In this document: one piece after another, positions 33,884 to 48,000 of the stretch
How positions within the stretch are numbered: the stretch's first letter is position 1
How the letters are laid out: each line of letters begins with the position of its first letter
Assembly: GCA_012845835.1 (NCBI GenBank)
Contig: JABAKD010000016.1
Span: 12,993,507 to 13,057,506, forward strand
From: Undaria pinnatifida
Taxonomy: Eukaryota > Sar > Phaeophyceae > Laminariales > Alariaceae
DNA length: 64,000 nt
Reading direction: 5' to 3'
Notes under the pieces: model-generated
Told to the model about the DNA's origin: nothing
The model's input: the letters and a program-made list of their open reading frames with translations, nothing else
Databases searched by the model: none
Position numbers and translations under genes: made by a program

Positions 33884-35655
33884 CCCTTCACGGGGAACGA
33901 CCCGCCGCAATAATTTTCAATTTTCAGGCACGGGCGTCGTAGCTGCGCTGCAACCTGTCAAGTAACTCGGGAAGGAGGGGCGATCATTGATATATGTACT
34001 GTGGTTTTCGGTTCCATTGCTCTTGTTTCACTGCATGCCCGCGGGTCGTCGCTCTGACAGCACTCCAGACAGCAGGCGCGTTCGTCTATACTCACGATTA
34101 CCGTGCGGTTCGTACGGTGCAGGCAGCCCAACCGCCTTAGTTTGTAGCCGCGAGTTGGTTAGTTGGGGGGACGGGGGAACTCTATGCTGTAGTTGAGTGG
34201 ATACCCGCGGCCATGAGAGTTCAGTTTGTACAATGTTGGACCTTTTCACTAGTGCGCCTTTTTCCTTTTCGTGCGTTTTTAGGCGGGAAAGCGTAGTATT
34301 TCCCGGACGAATTTTGATTTTTTTTGCTTTTTTGGATCTTCCTAGGGCTTCAGCACCTTTGTGTGACCACGGACTCTAGATTATTGACAAGAGTTATTGT
34401 GAGAAAACAACAACGCTCACGCCATCGTTCCGTCGATCGGCCGGTCATGCCGTATGTATTCGGCGGCCTTGGGCTCCCTTCATCTGTGGCGCCGTCGCTC
34501 GACCAATCAACCTCGTCGTTCGATCGGTCGACCTCGTCGCAACATTTCAGCCCCGTATCATACGAGGCGGATATGTTTTGCAAGCGCGATGTTTTTTCAA
34601 CATCAGCAGTGATTAGTGGCGGCATACTCCGATATTCCGTCCCCCGGCAAGGCGGTGGTGTGGTACTAATATACACTTCACACTATGGAGAGCAACATGA
34701 CCGCCTTGTTGGGGGAAGCCGCCTTCATTCATCCCAGGTTATGAGTGCAATTCCACAGTTTGCTTCAATTCTTCCGCCTTCAACTTCCCACCTCGCAACA
34801 GCAGCGGTTCCGCACGTGCTAATCAAACACCCAGCAGTTCCCTGTACCCTGCTTTATTCGCTTTGCTTTTGTGCTACCCTCCGTATCCTTCCTTCTCTCC
34901 TGAATGATGGAGCTCCCCTCAACTAACCCGCTATCTAGTACTAAAATATACCCTCATAAACACGCCTTCCAAATTCATTCCCATTCCACAAACCCCAGAT
35001 TTCCTACGTTCCATCTTACACTTGACTTGCGTCAAGCATTTTCGATCGCCTTATATCGGGATACTGCCTTACTCAGATCGCCTTATTGGGCAGTGTGAGA
35101 CAGCCTCCCGGCCTCCTGTTGTTGTTGTTGTTGTCTCACATTAACTCTTGTCAAACATCTAGAGTCCGTGGTCACACAAAGGTGCTCGGGCCCCAGGAAG
35201 ATCCGAAAAACCAATTGAAATAAAAAATTCGTCCGGGAAATACTACGATTTCCCACCTAAAACGCACGATACGAAGGTGCACAAGTGAAATTATCCAATG
35301 TGCAAACTGAACTCACATGGCCGCGGGTATCCACTCAACTACGGCATGGAGTTCCCCCGTTCCCACAACTAACCAACTCGCGGCTACAAACTACAACGGT
35401 TGGGCTGCCTGCACCGTACGAACCGCACGGTAATCGTGAGCACAGACGAACGCGCCTGCTGTCTGGAGTGCTGTTAGAGCGACGACCCGCGGGCATGCAG
35501 TGAAAAAAGAGCAATCGAACCAAAAACCACCTTACAAATATCAATGATCGCCCCGTCTTCCCGGGTTATCTGACAGGTTGCAGCGCAGCTACGACGCCCG
35601 TGCCTGAAAATTGAAAATTATTGCGGGGGGTCGTTCTCCATGAAGGGTATACAAC
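33884..35655. mobile_element. Non-autonomous DNA element with 0.5-kb inverted arms
   Basis: The left arm 33884-34415 and the right arm 35125-35655 are inverted copies over about 520 bases with moderate divergence. Examples are gcatgcccgcgggtcgtcgc and gacagcaggcgcgttcgtct on the left arm and their reverse complements on the right. The interior of about 700 bases has a 200-codon frame with no recognised domain. I see no transposase. The sequence tatac lies next to both outer ends and could be a target duplication, though the left one is a few bases off. Confidence 0.7.
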
Positions 35656-35669
35656 TCTACCAACTCTAC

Positions 35670-36915
35670 GAAAATCAGTGACGTAAGACGAATGGAAGGC
35701 CAAAAGTTTGAAATTCCCGCAGCCAAACTTTGCATCAAACCGCCGCCTATGGACCCAATTTGGTAGAATTATTTGTTGAAACTTTCCAGAATTCCGGGAA
35801 AAACGATTTCTCGCGGCGATCTTGGCCAACATCGGCGTGCGAATTTATCAAGCAGATATTGGATTAGACGCGGCGCAATTTCGTGTTCTCCACACACTTC
35901 GTTCGACGAAATCAACGTCAGCGTCGTGAACTTTGAACGTGGCGAGATCGGTAGGGGCTCCGACCCCCCCTTGGTGTACAGCGCTCACTCTACGGTCGGT
36001 GATTTGTGGCGGGCGCTGATCAGGCTTCTGTGAAAAACACATTTGGCGGCTGGTGTGAAAAAAACTGAGACAAAAACTCTCTATCGTCTCCCAACGGGCG
36101 AAAAAAAAACAGGATGTTGAGAGCATGTGACGAAGACCACAGGACACCACAATCTACCTTTCACGCCCTAGGGCATGTATCAGGATAAATTATTCAGCGC
36201 TGTCACCTACACTCATGTGGCCTTGTGCGGAACAAAGAGGAGTGACCATGGGTTGTCCTTTTCTCGAATTCGAAGGTCAATCGTGTTTCGTGAGCAGTGT
36301 TGATCAAGGCTTGATGAAAAATAAACAAGTTGACCTGTTGAGCCGCATGACCCATAGAAGAGCCCGAAAAAAAAACATTTTAGTCATGTTTTCCCCATAG
36401 CGACGTTACCCGCAATCTGTCAGCAAATAACCCCCCAAAAAGTTTGCAAACTTTTAGGCCAATGTGGTGGAAAAACGAGTTCAGAAGGAAATAGCTCGAA
36501 TAGCATCTGTTGCGCAACATTTTCAGTCTACTTCCTTACAATGGCGTCGCAGATAGGATGTGAGATTATGAACAGTGAGGTCGCTGGTTCGATTCTCGCC
36601 GTCTTTCCCAAAAAAAGAAAAAAAAGGGATTTTCTCACGTTCAAGAACCTGTTAAACTCAACAACGATGAGAGCAATGTATAGTTTCATTGCAAGTCACT
36701 CCAATACCCAAAAAGTGGCATTGGGTACTGCGTATCTCATCGGGGTTCATGACATAATCTGGGAAATATGTCAGGTTTAGTTGGGGGAGGATGCGGTGGA
36801 AAAATGAGTTTAGAAGGAAATAGCTCGAGTAGCATTTGTTGCGCAACATTTTTAGTCTGCTTCTTTACCTAACTATCGACTTTCCGTTTGTCATAGGTCT
36901 AAGTAACATGTTGTA
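35670..36915 (+). repeat. Dispersed repeat R3, copy 1, interrupted by a TRIM
   Basis: About 830 bases match the reverse complement of 46430-47265 in order. Shared blocks include aattccgggaaaaacgattt, ctcgcggcgatcttggccaa, cagatattggattagacgcg, cgctcactctacggtcggtg and caaacttttaggccaa. A 407-base TRIM interrupts it after 36462. No reading frame is conserved between the copies. It is likely a dead or non-autonomous element. Confidence 0.7.
36463..36869 (+). mobile_element. Second TRIM-like miniature LTR element
   Basis: Direct repeats of 78 bases at 36463-36540 and 36792-36869 (TGTGGTGG...CTTCCTTACA and TGCGGTGG...CTTCTTTACC) enclose 251 bases. One base inside the left repeat starts TGGCGTCGCAGATAGG, a primer-site-like sequence sharing TGGCGTCG with the TRIM at 24.4 kb. 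A purine tract (ttgggggagga) precedes the right repeat. Just after the primer site is a tRNA T-arm-like sequence (gctggttcgattctcgcc). It has no coding capacity. The uninterrupted R3 copy at 46.5 kb shows the empty site. Confidence 0.6.
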
Positions 36916-39052
36916 CTACTGCCTCGTAAAAAAAAACAGAAAAAAGACGATCGCTGCTCTCGTGATGATGGTGTGCGTGCGGGTCGTGGGCCTCCGTGTG
37001 CCATCCTCCTGCTGTGGTTCTCGATGGCCGCCTCATCGCCTTAGCTCACTCGGCCCGCTCATTCGCACTCGCCCTCGTTGACGCTGCCCCGTCCCCAAAA
37101 ACAAAATGCTCCTCGCAGCTTGCGGTGCTGATCTGAAAACAATAGATCCAATATAATATATCTCTGCTCGCCAGCTCGATCAACAACCTCCATCACGCTC
37201 TACACTGCTGCTGTCGTACATGCAGCTCGCAGTTAGATTTGATTAGGCTGTTTGGGCACATCTCCACGCGGTTTCAGGACTGATTTTGTTCGGCCGCGTG
37301 GAGTCTTCAACATCAGGCTCGCGGTGTGGTATGATCCAGTGGTCATGTTGAATACGGGTGTAGCCTGACGAGGGCAATAATTAACGAAATGCGCAACGCT
37401 TCCAAAGAACGGAACACAACCAAGCGGAAGCCAGACGTTCTCACCGACCAGATCTCGAGCTGCTCTCGTTTAAGTCCGCCGCCATTGCACCCTAAGTTGC
37501 TGCTGCTATCAGCATCTGACGAGAGAACTTGTGCTGGATGAGCTCTTGAGGAAATTTCGCCGCGCCTCTGTACAGGTCTCGCTTGGGCCAGCAAGAGCTT
37601 GAACGGCTCAATGCCAGCAGGTTCTCGACAGGGCGCCCCCCTCTAGAACAAGAGTGAATCAGTGTGTCTGCTGGGCGCTGGAACAGCGCGTAATGCTGTG
37701 AGTTCACGCTTCACTCCTCTTCACTCTTCACTCGTCTCCTCGACGAGTTTATTTGTTTATTTCAATTTTTGAAGGTGGAGTTATGGAGACTTGTAGGGAT
37801 TATTTTTGGATCCAAAAACGGGAAACGGGTCGTGATCGAGGATCCAGAATCCAGGCTTGGACTGGCACCCGATGTGCCAGTCGAGTCATGGGTGTTGGGT
37901 CCAGTTTCAAACGACAAAGGGCTTTCTCATCGATGATGATGCCAGCATAGCAGTGCAGACGGGGGTGCAGACGGGGCCGTCATTGTATCGCACAATCTCC
38001 ATTGTAGATGTAGACGGCGGTATACAACAGAGGTAGTTGCTACAACGCTACAACGGATAGCGATTAGTCGAAGCCTGTGCTATCTATCGTAGATGTTGCG
38101 GACCCGCCGAAGTTTCGATAGAAGCAACTCAATCTACCGCATGTCCGTCGAAGTTTCTTAGAAGGAACTCCAACACTCCTACACGCCGACATGTTACGAA
38201 AAACAAAAACAACAGCAGTTCGACTTTTTCTGCTTCCTCTCCACCAACCGCCCACTCACCCCCTAGCAAACGTTGCCATTGACAGCAGCAGTGCTATTTT
38301 ACTGGCCGAGCCGCTGGCTGAAGTTGCGTTGCGCCTCGTCTACCCAGCTTCTTCTTCGTGGGCCATCAGGTGAGGTCAAGTGAGAGTCTGTGTCTGTGCC
38401 TTTTCCGTTATGCGTATATGGCTTGCGAGTATAACAAACAGCTCTCGCCGTGCCGCTCCGCAAAACTTCTGAAGCGGTGAACCTCGCGCGATCCACGATC
38501 GATCGTCGTCTTCTTCGCTAGCACAGCAGTACGAAACCAGCACAGGAACATACAACGAGCACACTACATACATGCGCTCACTCGGAGTCTACAGCAAGCA
38601 GTTACTACACAGCAGCAGCAGCATCAGTTATCGTCTACCATGTTAGTCGCGCGGCTGTTGCCAAAATCAATTTTTAGAGAGAGCCAGAGCCTTAGACTAG
38701 CGTCTTGTTTATTTTTGGAAGGAGCAATGGTACCAGGTGCCTGACATATATTTGCTGAAAGATCATAGATCAGCCGCCAACATAAGGTGGACGGAGTTTT
38801 TTTTTCCGGATCGCCAATCTTGGATCGCCCGCGATAGCTCGCGCTCTGTGCATCTGTATACTGTACATGATGATGCGACGCGATAGATGTAAAACGTACC
38901 TTCCTCCCAGAGTTATTTCCGTCCTGCCTCCGTCTGTCCTCCGCTCCTTCGCGTTGCGGTGTGCTTTTCGCCTGTTTCCTCTTGTTCCCGATGCGGGTTC
39001 TCTTTGCTCGTTTCGCGTCTGCTCGTTCTGGCAGCCGAATCGAATTTTCAAG
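36916..39052. other. Intergenic, no gene recognised
   Basis: No supported exon was found. Short frames (for example 37343-37594 minus) lack family similarity. TACCAGGT-type motifs recur near 38729. The right end is the presumed promoter and 5' leader of the wrbA-like gene. CAG-type triplet runs occur near 38613. Confidence 0.4.
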
Positions 39053-42000
39053 ATGGCGGAACCTTGCAAGATCTTCGTTCTCACCTACAGGTGTGATGCT
39101 GTTGTTTTCACCTGGTACATATAACGTGGTACACTTGAGACCTACTAGCTGCACCGTCTGACTATTAATAGGAGATGCTCGGAGTAAACGTACGGCAAAG
39201 AAAGGTACCAAAAAGAGCGGGCGCGCGGTCAGTGGAACCCGTAAGCCAGTGCTATAAAGACTATTAATACCTGGTATTAAAAGACGACGCCCGCTCGTAA
39301 GTGCTACAAGGGCCCCGTCTCGCGCAAGGAAGAATACAACGAAAAGTGAAGGGGGTAGAAAGAAGAGGCCCCGCTACGCCCGCGCAAGGAAGAAATAATA
39401 CAACGAAAAATGAAGGGGGTATAGAAAGAAGACGCCCATGATTTGGTGCAACTGTGGCGTTTTGATAATGCCAAGAGCTTCTTGTGCGCAGAGCTGATTG
39501 CCCTGTGCTACTGCCGTGCTGTGTGCTTGCTGGCGATGCCACGCTTTGAACTGGGCAGTAAGGGTGGAATTTGCGAAAACAACAAAAACATGAGGACCGA
39601 GAGGGGACAACCAATCAATGAAGAAAGCAAAAAGACGATACACAGCAGCAGCAGTGCACACGTACATACCGGTGCATAATATGAAGCTTTGGGGGCTGAG
39701 TGCGCTGTGCTGTGCTGCTGTTGTATCCGTGTGACATATACCAAAGGCAACATGCTACTACTGCTTTAGCTCGAAGGATTTCGGGCGGGCGGGGTTTTTG
39801 TTGTGATGTGAGCACAAGAAACAACAGGTGCAAAATAACGTGTATTTGTTGTAGCCTACGAACGACGTGTCACATCGATTATGATACGTGCAAAATACCT
39901 GTGGAAAATGATACCATTATGATACGTGCATTTTTTTTCTTGTCTTCTTTTTAGATTCTCCTGGAGATTTGGGTAATAAAATAATCCATTCACTCTCGTT
40001 TGTGTACCAGTTTTTGTCCATCTGCAAAACGCAAACAGACTTGCATGATGATGTTAACCTCGCCCCTTCGGTTTAGTCAATCAACACCGTGGACTTGCCG
40101 GCCTTCTTCGACCGAACCCTATGATAAGGTTCGGCCAAGAAGGTGAGGTAGCCACCCAGGAATCGATAGCTCCTTTTGCTAAAATAATTGTGAAAAAAAT
40201 GCGATATATGCGCGAATATACGCCTGAAAAACCTTCGCCTACGGCGATGTAGAAAGAAAGACCCCCCCCAAAAGAATACGCCTGCGGCGAAAAAAAAGGC
40301 GCAACGAAAAAAATATCGAAAAAATGTTGCGCGCCCAAAATCGCGTGTTGTTGTCGCGCAACCAGCCTCGCGGCTACTACTAGCTGTTGTGCACGGTTAT
40401 ACGATGTTGACCCGAATGTTGCGCCCGCTCAACAGCGCAACAGGGAATGAATGCCCTGGTGCACGTACTATCAACACGTACGAGTACAAGCTCGACCTTC
40501 GGGATGTGGTTGGCTTGGAATCCCGGTGGTATCGCAAGTTGAAAAGGGGGGGGGGGGGGGGGGGCTTGAAACCTAAAGCAAACCTAAAGCGAACAATTTA
40601 GCCCCGCGGCAAGTAACCCCGCAAGTAGGAAACACCGAACAGTCCAAACGAATTTATACTTCCAGTCTATCTACTCGCTCATTTTTTGTACATGATTTTG
40701 TTTATCGTCACTTTTTATGTTGACTTAGTGGGGGCACGGCTATCTTGCTCTTTTTGTACTCTTTTTTTTTATTTTCTGGCTCGAGCTATTAAAGATCCAT
40801 TTTTTTCAACTTTGTTTCGACTCTTTAAAAAATATATATATATTGTATGTTAGAAAATATCTTGAAGTTAGTGGGGGGATATTTATCTTGGAAACAGTGC
40901 TGGAGATTTTGTCTTGTGCTTACGTAGTGCTGGGGCGGTCCCGAAGCACGAAGGCGAAGAAAGCAAGGAACGAAGAAATATAAGAAAGCCGCTGGGAAGT
41001 TTCTCCGAGAGAAAGGTTTAGGCAGGCATAATCCGGGTGGGAGCGCTGAGAGCTAAGCAGGGCATTGTAATAAAGTGATTCCAAGAAGATTTACTTACCG
41101 GGATATTTTCAAGTATGTCTATGTAGGAAGGCTGCCTTACGGAGAAAAATACTGCAAAGAGATACCGCGTGTTGCATCGGAGATCGATGCATCATACCTG
41201 GTAATGTGTAAACGGTTGTGCCGGCGGTCTACTGGTTAACCTCTAACACTATCACTAAGTTTGGAGATAGGGCTTCAAATCTTGGCATGGGAGATATTTA
41301 TTTTCTACAGACACCAACTGCCGAGAGCACTTTATGGCGGAGGTAAGCGCAATTCTACGCGGGTTGACGGGGGAAGACAGTTCTGCATCATTCTCGCGAT
41401 AAAAATGGAGGCCATACCGTAGTAGGGAGGGGGAAGAAGAGCCCGCTAGGTGACCCCGGGTCTGAGATACGTCTAGCGAGGGAGAAGGAGAAACAAAAAA
41501 TGCCAAGATAATAGATGGGATGAGCGAAAAAAAAATGCAACACAACCTTAACCCCTTTACAACTGGAACCTCGTTTTTGGGGACAAAATCACTTGGACTT
41601 AGTATGGGAAGGGGTTCGGGGTCTTTAGAGGGGTTAAGAGTAATTGCCCTTACCCAATCTTATGATGTTTGCCCCCCCCTGCCCCCGTGCTGTCTGATCA
41701 CACACACCGCTGTCTGTGCTGCATTATCACTGTTCCTCTGCTTGAAGCTTGCACGGGCACATAGACGCGATGGCCAAGGAAATCAAGGCCGGCATTGAAG
41801 AGGCAGGGTGCGAGTGTGTCATGGTCAGGTGCCCGGAGACTCTACCTCAGGAGGTGCTGGACAAGATGTGAGTTTTCAGCGATCAGCATTTTCGAAAGCC
41901 TTCGTGTTGGAATGGTATGTAGACTGCTGTAGTTCAACAACACGTTTATGCGGCACAGCTTTACGTGCATGATATGTGGTTGATGTGCACTAACAAAACT

Positions 42001-45000
42001 CGAGTATATAATCAGCAAAACGTCGATGCATGGGACCGACCGATGTGTAGGTCAATATCGAGGCTCACAACCTGTATGTGGTCGATGTGCAGTCACTGCA
42101 CTGAAGAGAGCTCAGCGAAGCGTCGACATGTAGATCAAAGGTCGAGGCTTAACCTGTTTGCAGTTGATGTGCAGGCTGTACACTTGGTTAAGCTCGTCGA
42201 AACGTCGATGCGTGATGCCGATCGATGTGTGAACCAAAGGTCGAGGCTTGTAGTTTGTCCAGACGATTTGCGTGGAGGCTTTGCACCTCTTGTTACAGAG
42301 ACAGAGCCCCAACACGACGCAGCATTCCAACATTTTGTGCAACGACACCCAACAACTGCATTTCGCGGACAAATTATTTACAGTTGGAATCAGAGTGGAC
42401 TAACAAAGGTTTATTTGATAGCTTGAGTGGTGGTCGAGAGCGTAGGAACGAGCCATGTACGCAATACGACCCATCCAACGACCTGTGCTCAACAGTATTG
42501 AGATCTAAAGTACACCCACGTATATTACGACATGTTGTTCATCGCCCCCGGTGGAGGCGTTTTCGTTTTCACGTAACCACCATAGCTTTGTCAAGAAGAA
42601 CTCGGTCGACAGATTACTCTACTTCCTCTCCTGTTTCTGTCCTACGAGGAATAACGTTAACACGACATCCGCAGTCAATAACATTTTCCATTGCTTTAGA
42701 CTGCGTGGCAGTCAAGGCCAGCAAGCCGGGGGCTGAGAACACATGTTCCCTTAATTTCGATCCTAGAGAGACCAACATGGGCTCATATACCTTCCCACTA
42801 CGATATACACCCGTTATGCCTGGTGTGCATGCATGCACGTGTGGTCGAAATTGCGAGTTCCGACCACTGCTTTCGAGTTCTCGCCACTCCATAACCGTTG
42901 TCCCCGCTCGTGTTTCGTTTGTGTTTTTCTCTGCGCTGCCCCCCTCTGGGAAACCACACAAATCCAACTAATTTCAGGCATGCACCTCCCAAGGACGAAA
43001 CGATACCGGTGGTGAGAGTCGCGGATCTCCCCGACGCCGACGGCATTTTGTTCGGTAAGAAGTCGGAGAACACTCGCACGAATAGTAGGCGCAGAGAACG
43101 GAGGTAGCGTACTTACACACGTGCACGTGCATAGGTTTCCGTACGTACGAGTTTTAGTTTTGGTTTCCCTCGGATTGCTTCTTCTCCCTTCTTCTGTTTT
43201 TCCAGCAGTGGACGCGCCAGCGTGCGTAGCCTGACAGGTGCCCTCGTTTTGGTGTTTTACCCGTCGCCCAACCGCTTTGCTACTTCACAGCATAAGGTCA
43301 ACCCGAGCTCGATTAACGGCTCACAGCACGTGGGTGTGTATGCCACCTGCAGGTGTGCACTACGAGTGCAGTCTCAAAAATGTTCCCCTTTGGGTTGATG
43401 GTATTGAGGTCTTCACTTAGGCCCGACCAAGTTTTTACGGTCCAAAACATGAGCGACTGCACCACGCGGCAAAACAGCAAACCAAGAGGAGAGCCCGCCC
43501 TCAAGCTTTTCGACGCAACCAAAAAAACAAAACGCCCCTCTTTTGCCCACCGTTGCCGTGATTTTTATCTCCAACAATCTCGTTGCAACTGAATTGAACC
43601 CCTTCGCGTCCGGTTGGGAGGATTGGAAGAATCGATACCTGAGGACATTGTCGGAAGGAAAATATACCAGTCATCGTTCTTTTGTGCGATTGACACTCAC
43701 GCCGCACGTTGTCAGATTCCAAATGCCATCAATATCACAAGCTTAAGCATAAAACGCCGATGAACCTGATCGCCCGCACATTCATCTCACCTTTTTACTG
43801 TTCCCCTTTCCCTGTTTGCGGCGTGAAAAAGGCATGCCCACTCGCTTCGGCATGGTGTGCGCACAAATGAAGGCCGTCCTTGACGCCACCGGCTCTTTGT
43901 GGCAGAAGGGGGCCCTCGTCGGCAAGCCCGGCGGCTGCTTCTTCTCGACCGGTTGCCAGTCGGGCGGCCAAGAGACGACGGCGCTAACGTTCGTCACGCA
44001 GCTCGCGCACCACGGGAGTGAGTTTATTTATTTAGTGGCATAAGCATAGCATCAGCCGCTGGTGTAATATTGGCGCAGTGGTGGTCCCTCTATAGTGCTG
44101 GTATGTGCACTATAAAGGGAACGTACTGGCACTGCAGCGGCAACTGGCACTACTCCGCATATTGCCAGTACTGGTTGTTCTCATCTGTGCCAAGCGATTT
44201 CACAGGCACTGTAACGGGCAGCCGGCACTATAAAGGGATGCATAGGGGCAACTTCTGTATCTGAAGGCTTTTCAGCCTCTCGCTCGCAATATAAATATCC
44301 GTTGTACAGTAGAAGGAACATATCCCGATATACCGCCAGTATGAACAAGGGAGAGACAGATAGGCGTGTTTGTCGTGCCCTGTTCATTCCCGCAAGTGTG
44401 GCGCAGATTTGGGCATTTTCGTTATTCTGTACGCGAGGGGTAGCGGGAAGGAGCATTCACCTCTGTCTGCCTACCTTCGTTTACCGAACACGTACGTTCT
44501 TATTTTGCCCCGTTGCCGGTGCCAACTTGTAGACGACACAGCGGTGGTTTACCTGTTTGAAGATTATCCCGTTCGAGTGTTTTAGGGGGGGGGAGATAAG
44601 ACCAAGTCAATCGGCATGTCAAATAAAAAAACTACTTGAAATTTGTAGACGACACAGTGGTGTGCCTATTATAAGACCGTCTGGTTCAAGACTTCTCGGG
44701 GGGCAAGACCAACTAAATCGGCTTGTCACGACAAAAACTACTTGGGCTTAGGATGTGTTTTTTTTGCAGTATTACTATTTGTATTACTAGTAAAATAGAA
44801 GGCCATGGTAGAGATGAGGATACCTAAATTGGAGTGGTCACGGGGTGTTCTTGGAGTAAGTGCATCACTGTAAAGCTGACCATGCCCCCACCCCCCCTCT
44901 TCCACCCTTCAAGCATCGTTCAACGCGGCACATCCATGCATGGTTGGGATTGGCACGGGGAGGTTGAGGTTTCGTTGTGTTCTATTAACAATCCTACCTT

Positions 45001-48000
45001 TTTGAGCATTGTACCTGCACCACTCACTCGGCGAGAACGACCAAGACAATCGCGGACGGACGCTGGCAATTAACTCGTGCAGCCGTACATGTCCTTTTGG
45101 GCTGGTGCTACATACTTCTCCGAGGTTATTAGCCGAACCCTTTTTTGATAATAGAGTGCATGACAGAGATAAAACGTGGCTCGAGTGGGGGAAGGAGGGT
45201 AAAGGTGCCACAACGAACACCAATTTCAATGCCGATTGCAACGTTGGCCGCATGAGGCAGCACAGGCTGTTGGGCTAGGAGGCACGCTAAGCATGGTGTC
45301 CCAAGTGCCATGCAACGAGTAGTGTGACCTGCGCACAACAACACGACATCAAGTACCACGCATGGAGTAGTATGACATGCACGCAACGACACGATATCAT
45401 TAATTTACGGCATTGCCCTGCAAGCCCGGTATGGCAAAGGCTTAGGACGCAGGACATAGGACTTACGATTCACGGATATGGGATAAAAAGGTTTCACATG
45501 CATTGGAAGGCGAACGTGTATGGGAGAAAGGGATGCCTACATTAGACGAGATTGCAAGCGCATTTCGGTACCGGGAATATCGCTGAAATTCGTGCTACGG
45601 CGCGCACGCACTAGCAAGGCGGTCGATCATGCCACACTTGTTTGCCCTTTACGCGCCATGTTTCGATCCCAAAGGGCCAGCATGTCAATATTAAGGGCCG
45701 CAGGTGGAATAGAGCGATACTAAGCGCGGAGCAGGTACAGAAGAGAGATTAAGTTCGTGCATAGGTTTCCTTCTTTTTTGTAGAGTTTCCCTTCGGTTTT
45801 TCTTCTACTCAATGTGTGCTTATAGTTTCCAAACGCCCTTGCTCCTTGGTTGCGTCTCACCGTCAACTATTTGTTTATCCTGTTGCGTCCTCCATCGTTG
45901 GTGAATCGATGGGCGTGCTGCCGGTGGCCATTCTTGGCGTCTTTCAGTGATCTACGTTCCCATCGGGTAAGTGACGAAGTAACGAAGTGCGATGGGCACG
46001 GTTGAAGCGTAAGGGCGATATGCCGGCTCACGTTATGTCGTGGACTTCAAGTTTGATGCGTAATAGACGTCTTGGACGCGTCATGGACGTCTTGGACGCA
46101 TCATGGACGTCTTGGACGCATTATGGGCGTCTTGGACGCGTCATGGACATCTTGAACGTTGATATCTATCTTAAGATAGCCGACATTACAACAGTAGTGG
46201 TGGTATTTCTGCTCACGCCCTTGCTATTGCTAGATGACTGCTCGCCGTCCATGATGCATGCTCGTCTCGGGGCCTTTCTTGCAGGCTATACCAGAGTTCC
46301 CCCACCCCCCTTGTTTGTAAGTATAACCCAAGCGTAGTCTAAGCTGTACTGCTGTCGTGTCATGCAAATATCTCGGCGAGTATTTTTTATCTGTGCGCAC
46401 ATGGTTCAACGGCAAATCGGTCTCGTTTCGGTTACATAATCAGCTCTCGATAAGAAGATGCCTGCTGTTAGATCGATGGCAATGGAAAGCCGAGAGTTTG
46501 GCCTAAAAGTTTCCCATTTTTTGTTTGGGGTTGTTTGCTGAAATATTCCGGATACCATCGCTATGCGGAAAAAAACGATCAAGACTTTTTCTCTTTTTTT
46601 GGCCATGCAGTCCAAGAGGTCAATTTGTCTATTTTTCATCAAGCCTTTATCAACACTGCCCTCCAAACACGATTGACTTTCGATCTCAAGGTAGAGATAA
46701 CCCATGGTCACTCGTCTTCGCTCCGGATAAGGTCACATGAGTATAGTATACTGTAGTTGACAGCGCTGAAGAGTTTATCTCGATCCATGCCCTAGGGCGT
46801 GAGAGGTTACTTGTGTTGTCCTGTGGTCTTCCGTCACATGCTCTCAAAATTCTGTTTTTCGCCCGTTGGGAGACGATAGAGAGTTTTTGTCTCAGTTTTC
46901 TACACACCAGCCGTCAAATAAATGTGTTTGTAACAGATGCCTGATTGGCGCCCGCCACAAATCACCGGCCGTAGAGTGAGCGCTGTACACCAAGGGTGGG
47001 TCGGAGCCCCCAACGAGCTCGCCACGTTCAGAGTTCACGACGCTGTCGCTGATTTCGTCTAACGAGGTGTGTGGAGAACACGAAGTTACGCCGCGTCTAA
47101 TCCAATATCTGCTTGAGAATTTCTCAGGCCGATGTTGGTCAAGATCGCCGCGAGAAATCGTTTTTTTTCCGAAATTCTGAAAAGTTAAAAGGGAAAGTTG
47201 CCAAATTGGGTCCATAGGCGACGGTTCAGGCAGAGTTTGGCTGAAATCTTCGGGAATTTAAACTTTTGAACTTGCATGGTCACCGGTCTTACAAGGCTTG
47301 CTTTTAGTTGAGACAAAACGTTCACAATTTACCCCCGTATGCTATACAGCATACGTGAAGCTCAGTAGGTGACACCTTCCAACTTGGCGCCGCGGCGAGG
47401 ACACGGGTTTGAATGTAATTTTGGTCGGTTCTCTTGCCGGGCACGTTTGTGCATGCCTCTCAAAAACGGTATGCAAGTCCCCCCCCGATTTGTTTGTAAG
47501 AAAGGATGGTTCTCGGCGAATCAAGGTCATTAGTAACCTTTTGGTATTCAGCAAGGATATCCTGCTGCGTAGAGTGCTTATTCAACTCTGAATAAGCTCT
47601 GAATAAGCAGTCAGCGCTCAATGTGTAAAACTCTTCATTTCGTTTTATCCTGTATGAATAAAAGTCACCCCCCTTTCAATGTTTGGGTTGGCCCGTTTGA
47701 TCCTAAACGGGCAAGACCGGTCAACCGCGCGACAAACAAGACCTCGCCGTTCCGCGGAGGGGAACGGGGGGGGGGGGGGGTACTGCTTGCCCGGGGTGAT
47801 GTAATCAGTTTATTGGCCGTCCGGAACTCGCAGCAAAGCGGTAGCATACGCGAGGAGTGCAGTCTTACTGTAGTTTAAGCGTGCAGCATACGGTAGTTCA
47901 TGCCTCCGCGCTTGTCGTGCAACCCCTTGCATTGGTGTCCGGCATCAAACTCACCACCCCTTTACCTAGAAGCCCGCGTTGTTTCGTGCGGGTGACGCTG

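Noticed and set aside
36542-36612. tRNA gene at ggttcgattctcgcc
   Set aside because: The B box is good and an A-box-like string is present, but the acceptor stem does not close and the piece sits at the same position inside a second TRIM.
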